DNA of 23,277 nucleotides, from assembly GCA_037968395.1 (NCBI GenBank), contig JBBKVK010000073.1, positions 1-23,277 on the forward strand, in the 5' to 3' direction. Numbering within the stretch: position 1 is the stretch's first letter; each line of letters opens with the position of its first letter. The position numbers and the translations under genes were made by a program. This stretch comes from JADKBO01 sp037968395 (GTDB lineage: Bacteria > Bacteroidota > Bacteroidia > Chitinophagales > Saprospiraceae). Positions 8,530-16,515 of the stretch are shown here, one piece after another. The notes beneath the pieces were generated by a model that saw only the letters and a list, made by a program, of their open reading frames with translations, did no database searches and had not been told where the DNA came from.

Positions 8530-9390
8530 TTAATCAACTCTTTTTCTCAGTATTTCATAAATGACGGCAACTGTTATTATTGAGCCGCCTATCCAAACTT
8601 GAATAGATGGATATTCGTGTAAAAATATCATTCCTAAGCTAATGGCAAATAACGGTTGAAAGCTCGTAAGTATGCTTGCCTTTGTGGCAGAAAAGTATTT
8701 GAAGCTCTCTACTAACAATCCATGCCCAATTATTGTAGGGAGGATACCAAGACCAATCAAAGGCCATATATTTGATTTGACAACTGCCACTTCATGGTGA
8801 TTTGCAAAAGGGATAAGTAAAATAGCAACAATCACAACTTGGTAAAACATAATAGAAATACTGTTATATTTAAGTCTAAGATTTTTTGAATAAATATTCC
8901 GCACAGCATAAGCGGTGGCAGATAATAGGCCAAATAATACACCTAAAAATACATCATTTTCTAAAGACATTTCAGGTGATATAATGTAGATACCCATCAT
9001 CAATGCCAATGCTATAATTAGATGGATAGGGTCTAGATTTTTCTTCAATAATATGGGCTCTAATAGGGCAGTAAATATTGGAAATGTAAATATTGATATA
9101 GCTGCAATTGCAACACTTGAATATTTAATAGAATAGAAAAAACTCACCCAATGGACACACATCAAAACACCAGAAAGTAACACATATTTGTCCTTATATG
9201 GGAATCTTGGAATCTTTTTACCCTTAATAGTCAGGATGATAAAAAGTATTAAACTTGCTATTAGGCATCTGGCAAATGTAATGAATGCTGGATAAAGTGA
9301 CATGTACTTGGCAAATATACCTGCGGTGGCAATAAATATTGATGAGATGTTGATTATAACCAACCCAATATTTTCATTGTTTTGTTTCAC
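8530..9390 (-). CDS. EamA/DMT-family transporter
   Basis: 286 residues, almost entirely hydrophobic, with about ten predicted membrane helices in two EamA halves. The first half contains FARCLIASLILFIIL and the SSVAIAAISIFTFPIFTALLEPILLKK helix-turn region; the second mirrors it with SATKASILTSFQPLFAISLGMIFLHEYP. This duplicated pattern marks the drug/metabolite transporter superfamily; the substrate cannot be read from sequence. The start is GTG (GTGAAACAA) at 9390; no closer in-frame ATG would preserve the first helix. It lies 66 nt downstream of the rhomboid gene on the same strand and may be the last gene of the parE operon. A one-mismatch -7 box (GATATTTG, 9446-9453) could also give it its own promoter. 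Confidence 0.88.
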   Translation of the reverse strand: MKQNNENIGLVIINISSIFIATAGIFAKYMSLYPAFITFARCLIASLILFIILTIKGKKIPRFPYKDKYVLLSGVLMCVHWVSFFYSIKYSSVAIAAISIFTFPIFTALLEPILLKKNLDPIHLIIALALMMGIYIISPEMSLENDVFLGVLFGLLSATAYAVRNIYSKNLRLKYNSISIMFYQVVIVAILLIPFANHHEVAVVKSNIWPLIGLGILPTIIGHGLLVESFKYFSATKASILTSFQPLFAISLGMIFLHEYPSIQVWIGGSIITVAVIYEILRKRVD

Positions 9391-9456
9391 TTTATTGTTA
9401 GAATTTATGTTTGTTTTCCAATTTATAACTTAATAGTATTAGCAGCAAATATCTTA

Positions 9457-10185
9457 TCAAGTAATGACATTTTTCTTAAATAAAAGACCTCCTATTAAAC
9501 CTACTAAAAATCCTCCAATATGCGCCCACCAAGCTACCCCGCTTTCGCTTATTCCAGTGATACTCGATAAATTGCTAAACCCAGAAAACAACTGTTGACC
9601 AAACCAAAATGCAAGAAACACCCAAGCCGAAATATAAAAATTTCTAAACAGAAAGATGACTAATATCTTAATCTGACTTTTTGGAAACATCACTAAATAA
9701 GCACCCATGACTGCAGAGATAGCACCACTCGCCCCTAGTGAAGGTATATAGCCTGAACACAAAACAACACCCTCACCAATACAATTTGGGCCGGTATTAG
9801 TACAAGGAATACAACAATTAGATATGTCTGCGGTACCACCATCTAGGTATATATGAGCTAAGGTGGCCACTATGCCTCCAAGTAAATAAAATAATAGAAA
9901 TTTAAAACTTCCGATGGTAGCTTCAATATTATCAGCAAATATCCATAGAAATAGCATATTGCCAATTAAATGCATCGCTCCTCCATGTAAGAAAATGGAG
10001 GTGATCAAAGTATGAAGGTTGTTACCATTTATTATTACCTGTGGTATGGCACTATATTCACAAACCAAATTACCAGGGATTAACATTTGTATCCCAAATA
10101 TTAGGATGTTTATTGTCAAAAACGAATAACTAATTATAGGCTTAAACCCACCTTTGACTTGAGTATCCCCAATGGGAAAAATCAT
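9457..10185 (-). CDS. Rhomboid-family intramembrane serine protease
   Basis: 242 residues, membrane-embedded. Family signatures are visible: FLHGGAMHLIGNMLFLWIF (His67, His72, Asn76) in helix 2, GASGAISAVMG with catalytic Ser153, and AWWAHIGGF with catalytic His222. Rhomboids cleave transmembrane substrates within the membrane; the substrate here is unknown. Unusually, the loop before the catalytic serine is enlarged and Cys-rich (Cys124, 125, 128, 135 and 143), which could form disulfides or bind metal on the periplasmic side. The ATG overlaps the parE stop in an ATGA arrangement, indicating translational coupling to topoisomerase IV subunit B. The EamA transporter follows 66 nt downstream. 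Confidence 0.93.
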   Translation of the reverse strand: MIFPIGDTQVKGGFKPIISYSFLTINILIFGIQMLIPGNLVCEYSAIPQVIINGNNLHTLITSIFLHGGAMHLIGNMLFLWIFADNIEATIGSFKFLLFYLLGGIVATLAHIYLDGGTADISNCCIPCTNTGPNCIGEGVVLCSGYIPSLGASGAISAVMGAYLVMFPKSQIKILVIFLFRNFYISAWVFLAFWFGQQLFSGFSNLSSITGISESGVAWWAHIGGFLVGLIGGLLFKKNVIT

Positions 10186-12104
10186 GTAGCATCCATGTTA
10201 TCTTCCAATGTGTCAGATGAAGATTCATCAAGGTCAAACACTTCTTTTTCTTCTGCCTCATCGATTTCTATTTTGAGATTGTCAATAATAAAATCTTGAC
10301 GTTGAGGTGTGTTTTTGCCCATAAAATATGATAATACATCTTCGATGTTGGTCCTTTCACCTAGCAGTACTGGATCTAATCTAATGTTTTCTGATATGAA
10401 ATCTTCAAATTCATTTGGACTTATTTCACCCAATCCTTTAAACCGTGTGATTTCTGCCTTTCCTCGAAGCTTTCTAATTGCATCTTTTTTCTCTTGCTCA
10501 CTGTAGCAGTAATAAGTCACTTTTTTATCTCGTACTCTAAATAGTGGCGTATCAAGGATATATAAATGGCCTGATTTTACAACATCTGGAAAAAACTGTA
10601 GGAAAAAAGTTAGTAGCAATAACCTGATGTGCATTCCATCCACGTCAGCATCTGTGGCAATGACTACTCGGTTGTATCTAAGGTTTTCAATGCCATCTTC
10701 GATATCTAAGGCATGCTGTAATAGATTAAATTCTTCGTTTTGATATACAACTTTTTTAGTCATTCCATAGCAATTCAGAGGCTTGCCCCTAAGACTAAAT
10801 ACTGCTTGAGATTCGACACTCCTTGCTTTAGTTATAGATCCACTTGCTGAATCTCCCTCTGTAATAAATATAGTAGAAGCAAGTTTTTCTTCATCAGTTA
10901 CTTTCTTATTTGTATCATTAAAATGGTGCCTACAGTCCCTTAGTTTTTTATTATGTAAAGCAGCCTTTTTTGCTCTCTGATTTGCTAGTTTTTTTATTCC
11001 AGATATCTCTTTCCGCTCTCTCTCGCTTTGTTGTATTTTACGAAGCAGTTCGTCAGCGACATCTTTGTTTTTATGAAGAAAATTATCTAAATTTTGCTTG
11101 ATAAAATCGACAATAAAGCTTCTAACCGAAGGGCCCTCTGGTCCCATATTTTGTGAACCTAATTTTGTTTTTGTTTGAGATTCAAAGACTGGCTCCTCTA
11201 CTTTCACTGCAATAGCTCCTATAATTGACGCTTGTACATCTCTGGTATCAAAACTCTTATTGTAAAACTCTCTTACTGTTTTTACTATTGCTTCTCTAAA
11301 TGCTTGCAAGTGTGTGCCTCCTTGTGTCGTATGTTGTCCATTTACAAAAGAGTAATATTCCTCTCCATAAGATGCAGCATGAGTAATGGCAATTTCTATA
11401 TCTTCTCCTTTCAAATGAATTATCGGATACCTGTTCTTTTCAACATCAGTTTTTCGCTCCAGTAAGTCAAGAAGTCCATTTTTTGATACTATTGTTTTAT
11501 TATTATAGTTTAATTTTAGTCCAGCATTTAGATATGCATAATTCCAAAGTTGATTTTCTACATATTCGTGTCGAAATTTGTAGTTTTTAAAGATGTTTTC
11601 ATCTGGTTTAAAACTTATAAATGTCCCATTGGTTTCGCTGGTTTTTGTCAATTTATCATCTGCTACAAGTTCTCCAATAGAAAACTCAGCTGACTTCATA
11701 TCTCCTTCTCTAAAAGCAGAGACTCTAAAGTAAGAGCTCAGTGCATTGACTGCTTTAGTACCAACACCATTCAGTCCAACCGATTTCTTAAATGCCTTTG
11801 AGTCATATTTACCCCCAGTATTCATTTTTGACACAACATCTACTACTTTCCCTAATGGTATCCCTCTACCAAAATCTCTTACTTCGACCACTCCTTCAAT
11901 TATGCGAATATCTATTTGCTTACCATGACCCATGACAAACTCATCTATACAGTTATCGATCACTTCTTTTAGTAAAATGTATATACCATCATCATGAGAC
12001 GATCCATCACCTAACTTACCAATATACATACCCGGTCTTAATCGGATATGTTCTTTCCAATCTAAAGTACGTATGTTGTCTTCGCTATATATTACTTCAC
12101 TCAT
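10182..12104 (-). CDS. parE: DNA topoisomerase IV subunit B
   Basis: 640 residues. The N-terminal GHKL ATPase has RPGMYIG (about 23-29), KEVIDNCIDE with the Mg-binding Asn51, DFGRGIP (77-83) and GLNGVGTKAVNALS (about 110-123). The TOPRIM part has TEGDSASG near residue 416 and DADVDGMHIR near 484, the metal-binding acidic residues of type IIA topoisomerases. The end contains RFKGLGEISP and PQRQDFI, as in ParE. Length and the single compact TOPRIM region fit Bacteroidota ParE; GyrB is the main alternative but is less likely given the KEHIRLRPGMYIG start and overall similarity. It decatenates and relaxes chromosomes with ParC. No parC is present in the window. The start ATG at 12104 directly precedes the conserved MSEVIYSEDNIRTLDW. 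Confidence 0.92.
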   Translation of the reverse strand: MSEVIYSEDNIRTLDWKEHIRLRPGMYIGKLGDGSSHDDGIYILLKEVIDNCIDEFVMGHGKQIDIRIIEGVVEVRDFGRGIPLGKVVDVVSKMNTGGKYDSKAFKKSVGLNGVGTKAVNALSSYFRVSAFREGDMKSAEFSIGELVADDKLTKTSETNGTFISFKPDENIFKNYKFRHEYVENQLWNYAYLNAGLKLNYNNKTIVSKNGLLDLLERKTDVEKNRYPIIHLKGEDIEIAITHAASYGEEYYSFVNGQHTTQGGTHLQAFREAIVKTVREFYNKSFDTRDVQASIIGAIAVKVEEPVFESQTKTKLGSQNMGPEGPSVRSFIVDFIKQNLDNFLHKNKDVADELLRKIQQSERERKEISGIKKLANQRAKKAALHNKKLRDCRHHFNDTNKKVTDEEKLASTIFITEGDSASGSITKARSVESQAVFSLRGKPLNCYGMTKKVVYQNEEFNLLQHALDIEDGIENLRYNRVVIATDADVDGMHIRLLLLTFFLQFFPDVVKSGHLYILDTPLFRVRDKKVTYYCYSEQEKKDAIRKLRGKAEITRFKGLGEISPNEFEDFISENIRLDPVLLGERTNIEDVLSYFMGKNTPQRQDFIIDNLKIEIDEAEEKEVFDLDESSSDTLEDNMDAT

Positions 12105-12134
12105 TTATGTATAGTTAGATTTATGTATATCTAT

Positions 12135-12143
12135 CAAAAGGTA
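12135..12143 (-). promoter_or_regulatory. Possible -7 box for parE (TACCTTTTG)
   Basis: On the minus strand TACCTTTTG resembles TAnnTTTG with one extra base and lies 30 nt before the parE ATG. The 12105-12295 gap is shared with the divergent gene at 12296. I see no clear -33 element, so this is a weak call. Confidence 0.25.
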
Positions 12144-12283
12144 AAAATAATCAATTTTATATATAGTACGAAATTTTGTAATGTGTGATATTTATTTTAA
12201 TCTAATACCCATGTCTTTAGAGCTTATTTTTAGTTTATAATCTGATTTATTAATTGTTTTTCACGAATCACTATCTCTTTTTA

Positions 12284-12291
12284 TATCTTCG
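12284..12291 (+). promoter_or_regulatory. Candidate -7 box (TATCTTCG), near-leaderless
   Basis: TATCTTCG matches TAnnTTTG at seven of eight positions. It ends only 4 nt before the preferred ATG at 12296, which would put the transcript start at or next to the start codon. Confidence 0.35.
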
Positions 12292-12295
12292 TTTG

Positions 12296-13240
12296 ATGTT
12301 AGAAAAGCAAAGGATATTAGGGAGGTTTGTGGGACAAGAGAGGGGCCCAATGTTATTGCTATTTGGAGCCATGCATGGTAACGAACCAGCAGGAGTAGAA
12401 GCTATTAAGATGTTGTTTAGGGAACTGGCTCTGGAGCCACACCATAATCCAAACTTTACTGTCAGGGGCTCAGTACTCGGCCTTATAGGAAATGCAAGAG
12501 CCTATGACAAAAAAGTAAGGTTCATCAATAAAGACTTAAACAGAAGTTGGACGGATGAAAATGTCAACATTGCTTTAAACGGCCGAGAAAGTGATTTAAC
12601 AGAAGAGCAATTAGAAATCCGTGAAAGTATTGATTTGATCAAACAACACGTTGAAAAATATAGTCCAACTGAGATAATCATGTTGGACTTACATACTACA
12701 TCATCAAAAGGTGGTATTTTTACTATTACATCTGAAGATGAAAAGTCCTTGGATCTGGGCAAGAACCTTCACGCTCCTGTTGTTACGGGAATATTAAAAG
12801 GATTAAAAGGAACAACAATCCATTTTTTTAGAGGCGAAAACATGGGCCTAAAGACCACAGCACTTTCTTTTGAATCTGGGCACCATGATGATATACTATC
12901 TCCAGGCAGAGCATATGCTGCAATTGTTAATTGTCTAAAAAGTATTGGTTGTGTAAGACCACAAGATGTAGAAAATAGACATGATAAAATATTAATGGAA
13001 TTTTCAAAAAATCTTCCTAAAGTCAATGATTTAATGTATAAATATTCCATCCCAGAAGGTGCTAAGTTTGAAATGCTTCCTGGTTTTATAAGTTTTGACA
13101 AGATCAAAAAAGGTCAGCTTATTGCGCTTACTAATAACGAAGAAGTTAGATCATTAGAAAACGGAAGGATATTAATGCCGCTCTACCAAACTCAAGGAGA
13201 AGAGGGTTTTTTTATTATCAGAAGCATTGACTCAGAATAG
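12296..13240 (+). CDS. Aspartoacylase/succinylglutamate desuccinylase-family zinc hydrolase
   Basis: 314 residues from the ATG at 12296. The open frame extends to a TTG at 12254, but that adds a 14-residue tail with no family similarity. The zinc site is clear: GAMHGNEPAG (His27, Glu30) and DLHTTSS (His133). The substrate-binding motif NKDLNRSW lies at 78-85, and SFESGHHDD supplies the likely catalytic Glu. This M14-like family removes acyl groups from amino acids (N-acetylaspartate, N-succinylglutamate) or related amides; the exact substrate cannot be told, and no arginine-succinyltransferase genes sit nearby. It is soluble, with no signal peptide. It is divergent from parE and followed by an independent promoter for the next gene. 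Confidence 0.87.
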   Translation: MLEKQRILGRFVGQERGPMLLLFGAMHGNEPAGVEAIKMLFRELALEPHHNPNFTVRGSVLGLIGNARAYDKKVRFINKDLNRSWTDENVNIALNGRESDLTEEQLEIRESIDLIKQHVEKYSPTEIIMLDLHTTSSKGGIFTITSEDEKSLDLGKNLHAPVVTGILKGLKGTTIHFFRGENMGLKTTALSFESGHHDDILSPGRAYAAIVNCLKSIGCVRPQDVENRHDKILMEFSKNLPKVNDLMYKYSIPEGAKFEMLPGFISFDKIKKGQLIALTNNEEVRSLENGRILMPLYQTQGEEGFFIIRSIDSE

Positions 13241-13263
13241 TTTCTATTGCTGTTTAATTTTAA

Positions 13264-13271
13264 TACTTTTG
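13264..13271 (+). promoter_or_regulatory. -7 box (TACTTTTG) for the small acidic protein
   Basis: TACTTTTG is an exact TAnnTTTG match 32 nt before the ATG at 13304 and is identical to the box at 3102. A TTTC 19 nt upstream (13241-13244) is one base from the -33 TTTG consensus. Confidence 0.55.
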
Positions 13272-13303
13272 CACTTTAGTTCATTTGCAAACCTGTATAA
13301 CTT

Positions 13304-13780
13304 ATGAAGTTTATATCCGAAGAAATAATAGAAGCAACAATTGACAAATTTGAATTAGATGAGAATGCATTCTTTGATTTTAGAGAAAAGCTCATTAATA
13401 CGCAACTAGCTATTTCTTCAGTATTGACAGAAGAAAACCTAGATGTGCTGGAAGATGATGAATATGACCTCTTATGGTTTATGGTTACAGTTATATATGG
13501 ATCCATCATCTCTCTAAATGACGATTTACCCTTAATAGCACCAAAGGCATACGAATCAGCTGAAGAAACAAATTGGAACACTTGGAATCATTCAAAAGGT
13601 AAAAATTTTAGAGACAAACTCAATGACTTTTTCGAAGGTTTCGAACAAGAAGACCTTTTAGCTTTTATAGAAGATAGTTTAGAGCCCGATGAGGATGTGG
13701 ATATTTCACCAACTGGGAGAGAAGTTATTTTTATTACTTGTAAATCCATTGTGGATTCATTTGAGTTGGCATTAAAGTAA
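13304..13780 (+). CDS. Conserved-looking acidic protein of unknown function
   Basis: 158 residues, soluble, with no signal peptide or membrane segment and strongly acidic (for example EENLDVLEDDEYD and DSLEPDEDVDISP). I do not recognise a family. The predicted content is mainly helical: an N-terminal helix (SEEIIEATIDKFELDE), a hydrophobic central helix (LLWFMVTVIYGSIISL) and a C-terminal helix (VIFITCKSIVDSFELALK). It has its own -7 box and is followed by a hairpin region (13837-13869) and a bidirectional terminator. The position between an acylase and the isc operon gives no functional clue. Its coding status is supported by length, codon pattern and a clean promoter/start arrangement. Confidence 0.75.
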   Translation: MKFISEEIIEATIDKFELDENAFFDFREKLINTQLAISSVLTEENLDVLEDDEYDLLWFMVTVIYGSIISLNDDLPLIAPKAYESAEETNWNTWNHSKGKNFRDKLNDFFEGFEQEDLLAFIEDSLEPDEDVDISPTGREVIFITCKSIVDSFELALK

Positions 13781-13836
13781 CTGAATAAAATTATTAGTAT
13801 TTAAAGTTTGAAATTTGACCATAAGCTATGCAATGA

Positions 13837-13869
13837 CTAATAAAAATAAAGTGCTTATTCGTTTATTAG
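13837..13869. other. AT-rich hairpin in the 13781-13999 gap
   Basis: CTAATAAA (13837-13844) pairs with TTTATTAG (13862-13869), with an inner ATAA/TTAT pairing. No T-run follows, so it is not a typical terminator. The rest of the 219-nt gap holds only the terminator at 13929-13965 and no convincing gene. Confidence 0.4.
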
Positions 13870-13928
13870 CTTTAGGATAGTTTATGTCTTTTGTTGTTTC
13901 TAATCTTTAGTAAAATTATCAACCTCAT

Positions 13929-13965
13929 AAAAAAACCCATGCTATATGTAGCATAGGTGTTTTTT
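13929..13965. terminator. Bidirectional terminator between convergent genes
   Basis: AAAAAAC...ATGCTA (13929-13943) pairs with TAGCAT...GTTTTTT (13948-13965) around a TATG loop, with a small bulge. A-runs on one side and T-runs on the other allow termination in both directions, for the gene ending at 13780 and the isc operon ending at 14000. Confidence 0.8.
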
Positions 13966-13999
13966 ATAATTCAGGTAACAATATTTTATCTTTAATACA

Positions 14000-14329
14000 T
14001 CAAACAGAAAAACTCTCTCCACATCCGCAAGTCCGTTCAGCATTGGGGTTGTTAAAGTAAAAGCCTTTTCCATCCAATCCACCTGAAAATTCAAGCGTTG
14101 TATTGCATAGGTATAAGAAACTCTTAAGGTCTGTTACCACAGTTACTCCATTGTCATTAAATACCTGATCATTGGGCTTGTTTTCATTGTCGAAATCCAT
14201 ACTATATGATAATCCCGAACAACCTCCACTCGTGACAGAGACTCTGACAAAATACTCCTCTAAATTCAACTTGTTTTGTTGAAAAAGTTCTGTTATCTTT
14301 TCTTTTGCACTTTCAGCTACAAATAGCAT
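14000..14329 (-). CDS. iscA: IscA/ErpA-type iron-sulfur cluster carrier
   Basis: 109 residues, the normal size for the A-type carrier family. The three conserved cysteines are Cys37 in SGGCSGLSY and Cys101/Cys103 in the C-terminal CGCGESF; the family uses them to hold iron or a [2Fe-2S]/[4Fe-4S] cluster for delivery to apoproteins. A GGLDGKGFYFNNPNA stretch before the last cysteines is typical. It is the last gene of the iscS-iscU-iscA operon, 10 nt after iscU, and is followed by a bidirectional terminator. IscA, SufA and ErpA cannot be separated by sequence alone; the name rests on the operon. Confidence 0.9.
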   Translation of the reverse strand: MLFVAESAKEKITELFQQNKLNLEEYFVRVSVTSGGCSGLSYSMDFDNENKPNDQVFNDNGVTVVTDLKSFLYLCNTTLEFSGGLDGKGFYFNNPNAERTCGCGESFSV

Positions 14330-14339
14330 AATTAATATA

Positions 14340-14750
14340 TTAGGCTTCTACAACACTAGTAGCAGTCACAGGGTTTTTAGATTTGTAATCCTTAATTGCA
14401 CCTTTTATTGCGTCTTCTGCTAATACCGAACAGTGTATTTTTACAGGAGGTAAAGCTAACTCTTCAACTATTGTCATATTGTCAATTGCCAAAGCTTCAT
14501 TTAAGCTCTTGCCTTTAAGCCATTCTGTTGCTAATGAAGAAGAAGCAATCGCTGAACCACAACCAAAAGTTTTAAATTTTGCATCTGTAATCATACCTGA
14601 TGCTTCGTCTACCTCTATTTGTAATCTCATTACGTCTCCACATTCAGGAGCTCCAACTAGACCAGTTCCTACGTTTTTCTTAGACTTGTCTAAGGTTCCT
14701 ACATTTTTAGGATTTGTAAAATGTTCTAATACTTTTTCTGAGTATGCCAT
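14340..14750 (-). CDS. iscU: Iron-sulfur cluster assembly scaffold IscU
   Basis: 136 residues. The cluster ligands are present: Cys37 and Asp39 in PECGDVM, Cys64 in FGCGSAIASSS, and His106/Cys107 in LPPVKIHC. The LPPVK segment (100-104) is the classical binding site for the HscA chaperone, so this is ISC-type rather than SufU-type, which has an insertion and lacks this motif. IscU accepts sulfur from IscS and builds the cluster. It lies 77 nt downstream of iscS; that gap contains a one-mismatch -7 box (AAACTTTG, minus strand, about 14789-14796), so an internal promoter is possible. hscA, hscB and fdx are not in the window. Confidence 0.95.
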   Translation of the reverse strand: MAYSEKVLEHFTNPKNVGTLDKSKKNVGTGLVGAPECGDVMRLQIEVDEASGMITDAKFKTFGCGSAIASSSLATEWLKGKSLNEALAIDNMTIVEELALPPVKIHCSVLAEDAIKGAIKDYKSKNPVTATSVVEA

Positions 14751-14827
14751 TGTGTTTGTCTTTTATATTTTAACAACCTATTATGTTGCAAAGTTTCTTT
14801 TTAATATCTTTTTTATGAAATCACCTT

Positions 14828-16048
14828 TTAATGCTCTGTCCATATTACGGAGTCAAGATCTATTCCTTCTTGATACATTTCCCAAATTGGACTTAAATCT
14901 CTCATGTGATTTACTCCTTTTGTTAACATTTCTATCGCATCATCTACGTCTTGATCTGTTGTAAATCTACCAAGACTAAACCTTATAGATGAGTGAGCAA
15001 GATCATCGCCTAAGCCTAATGCTATTAATACATAAGAAGGTTCTAATGAGGCTGAAGTACATGCTGATCCTGATGAAACTGCAATATTTTGGTTAAAAGT
15101 CATCATTAACCCTTCACCTTCTACATGCTTAAAAGAAATATTTGTTACATGAGGCATTCTATGCTCAGTATTTCCATTTATATATGTTTCCTCGATAGTG
15201 CATAAAGTAGATTCTAATCTATCTCTTAATTTACTCAATCTAGCGGAATCTTCTGCCATTTCATTTTTTGCGATTTCAGCAGCTTTACCAAACCCTACAA
15301 TACCAGGCACATTTAGCGTACCTGATCTCATACCTCTTTCGTGGCCACCACCATCTAATTGAGCAGTTACTTTTACTCTTGGATTCTTTCTAGATACATA
15401 TAATGCACCAACGCCTTTTGGTCCATACATTTTATGTGCTGTAAAAGCTAGTAAATGAATGCCAATTTCTTTTGGGTCAACAGGTATCTTTCCTACTGCC
15501 TGGGTAGCGTCACTCATAAAAAGTACGCCATGTTTTTTACATAAATCACCAATTTCTTTCATTGGTTGTATTACACCAGTTTCATTATTGGCCCACATCA
15601 CTGAAATCAAAATTGTTTTGTCAGTGATTGCGGCTTCTAACTTCTTGAGATCTACAAGACCATCTGATTCTACATCTAAGTACGTTACTACTCCACCTTG
15701 TTTTTCGATTTTTTGACAAGAGTCAAGTACTGCTTTATGCTCAGTAGTTAGCGTTATGATATGATTTCCTTTACCGGCATACATTTCATATACACCTTTA
15801 AGTGCTAAATTATCTGATTCTGTAGCTCCAGAAGTAAATATTATTTCTTTCGGATCTACATTTATCAAGTCAGCTACTTGTTCTCTGGCATAATCTACTC
15901 CCTCTTCTGCTTTCCACCCAAAAGGATGATTACGACTTGCAGCATTGCCAGGGTTTTCGTAAAAATATGGTATCATTGTATCTACTACTCTTGGATCTGT
16001 AGGTGTAGTAGCATTATTGTCTAGATAGATGAGTCTATTTTTGTCCAT
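14828..16048 (-). CDS. iscS: Cysteine desulfurase IscS
   Basis: 406 residues, a PLP-dependent enzyme of the NifS/IscS group that turns cysteine into alanine and a protein persulfide. Visible landmarks are YLDNNATTP at 8-16, FTSGATESDN at 71-80, TTEHK with His104, SDATQAVGK with Asp180/Gln183, and TAHKMYGPKG with the PLP Lys206. SSGSACTSAS holds the active-site Cys330 in the mobile loop, and RFSLGRFTT lies near the C-terminus. Group I (IscS) loop length and the downstream iscU support the name. It is first in the operon, with a good -7 box 29 nt before the ATG. No iscR regulator precedes it. Confidence 0.95.
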   Translation of the reverse strand: MDKNRLIYLDNNATTPTDPRVVDTMIPYFYENPGNAASRNHPFGWKAEEGVDYAREQVADLINVDPKEIIFTSGATESDNLALKGVYEMYAGKGNHIITLTTEHKAVLDSCQKIEKQGGVVTYLDVESDGLVDLKKLEAAITDKTILISVMWANNETGVIQPMKEIGDLCKKHGVLFMSDATQAVGKIPVDPKEIGIHLLAFTAHKMYGPKGVGALYVSRKNPRVKVTAQLDGGGHERGMRSGTLNVPGIVGFGKAAEIAKNEMAEDSARLSKLRDRLESTLCTIEETYINGNTEHRMPHVTNISFKHVEGEGLMMTFNQNIAVSSGSACTSASLEPSYVLIALGLGDDLAHSSIRFSLGRFTTDQDVDDAIEMLTKGVNHMRDLSPIWEMYQEGIDLDSVIWTEH

Positions 16049-16077
16049 GTTGATAAATTCCTATTAATTTGAGTGTG

Positions 16078-16085
16078 CAAAGATA
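16078..16085 (-). promoter_or_regulatory. -7 box (TATCTTTG) of the isc operon
   Basis: On the minus strand TATCTTTG, followed by CACAC, matches TAnnTTTG exactly. It would place the transcript start about 23 nt before the iscS ATG. No clear -33 TTTG is visible at the usual spacing, and no obvious IscR-type operator was recognised. Confidence 0.6.
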
Positions 16086-16195
16086 ACATTCCTCTGGCTA
16101 AATAGTTTGGTATATACACCCTTATTTAGATTATATCTAGTTATTACCACTTAATGATCAACCATGCAGTAAGCTCTCCAACGCCACGATAAGTT

Positions 16196-16342
16196 TTAAT
16201 ATGCTAATAAATCATTGAATGTCAAATTTAAACACTTACTGATTTTATCTATATATACCTTATCACTGGCTTTAATATTTTTCAATATTCTATCTATATT
16301 TTTTAGAAAACCGTCATTCATAGCTATTTTAGTACTAGACAT
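16196..16342 (-). CDS. Possible 48-aa small protein upstream of iscS
   Basis: An ATG at 16342 opens 48 codons ending in TAA, with an in-frame stop three codons upstream of the ATG. The product is lysine-rich and helix-forming (NDGFLKNIDRILKNIKASDK), then DKISKCLNLTFNDLLAY, which loosely resembles a helix-turn-helix segment. It lies 147 nt upstream of iscS on the same strand. No family is recognised; it could be a remnant or a chance ORF in AT-rich DNA. The rest of the 16086-16515 gap holds only short imperfect hairpins (for example ACTTT/AAAGT near 16398-16412). Confidence 0.3.
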   Translation of the reverse strand: MSSTKIAMNDGFLKNIDRILKNIKASDKVYIDKISKCLNLTFNDLLAY

Positions 16343-16515
16343 AATTAATTATGCTAGAATGTTAAGGCTAGCGGTATCCTTGTCAAAAGCTTAACACTTT
16401 GAGTTAAAGTTTAATTAATTGCAATTCTCCAGACCTATCTCGTGCATACATTTTAATGGTTTCAATCGTCCCTAAATTGTATCTTAATTTATACGACATC
16501 AAAAAGCAACAGCTT

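Noticed and set aside
12254..12295. TTG start giving a 14-residue N-terminal extension of the acylase
   Set aside because: The extension lacks family similarity and overlaps a promoter-like box; the ATG at 12296 fits the family better.
13834..13881. 15-codon ORF (MTNKNKVLIRLLALG) in the gap after 13780
   Set aside because: It is too short, overlaps a hairpin and has no initiation context.
14224..14964. Plus-strand ORF at 14479-14964 opposite iscU and iscS
   Set aside because: It is antisense to two confidently identified genes and has no domain signal.
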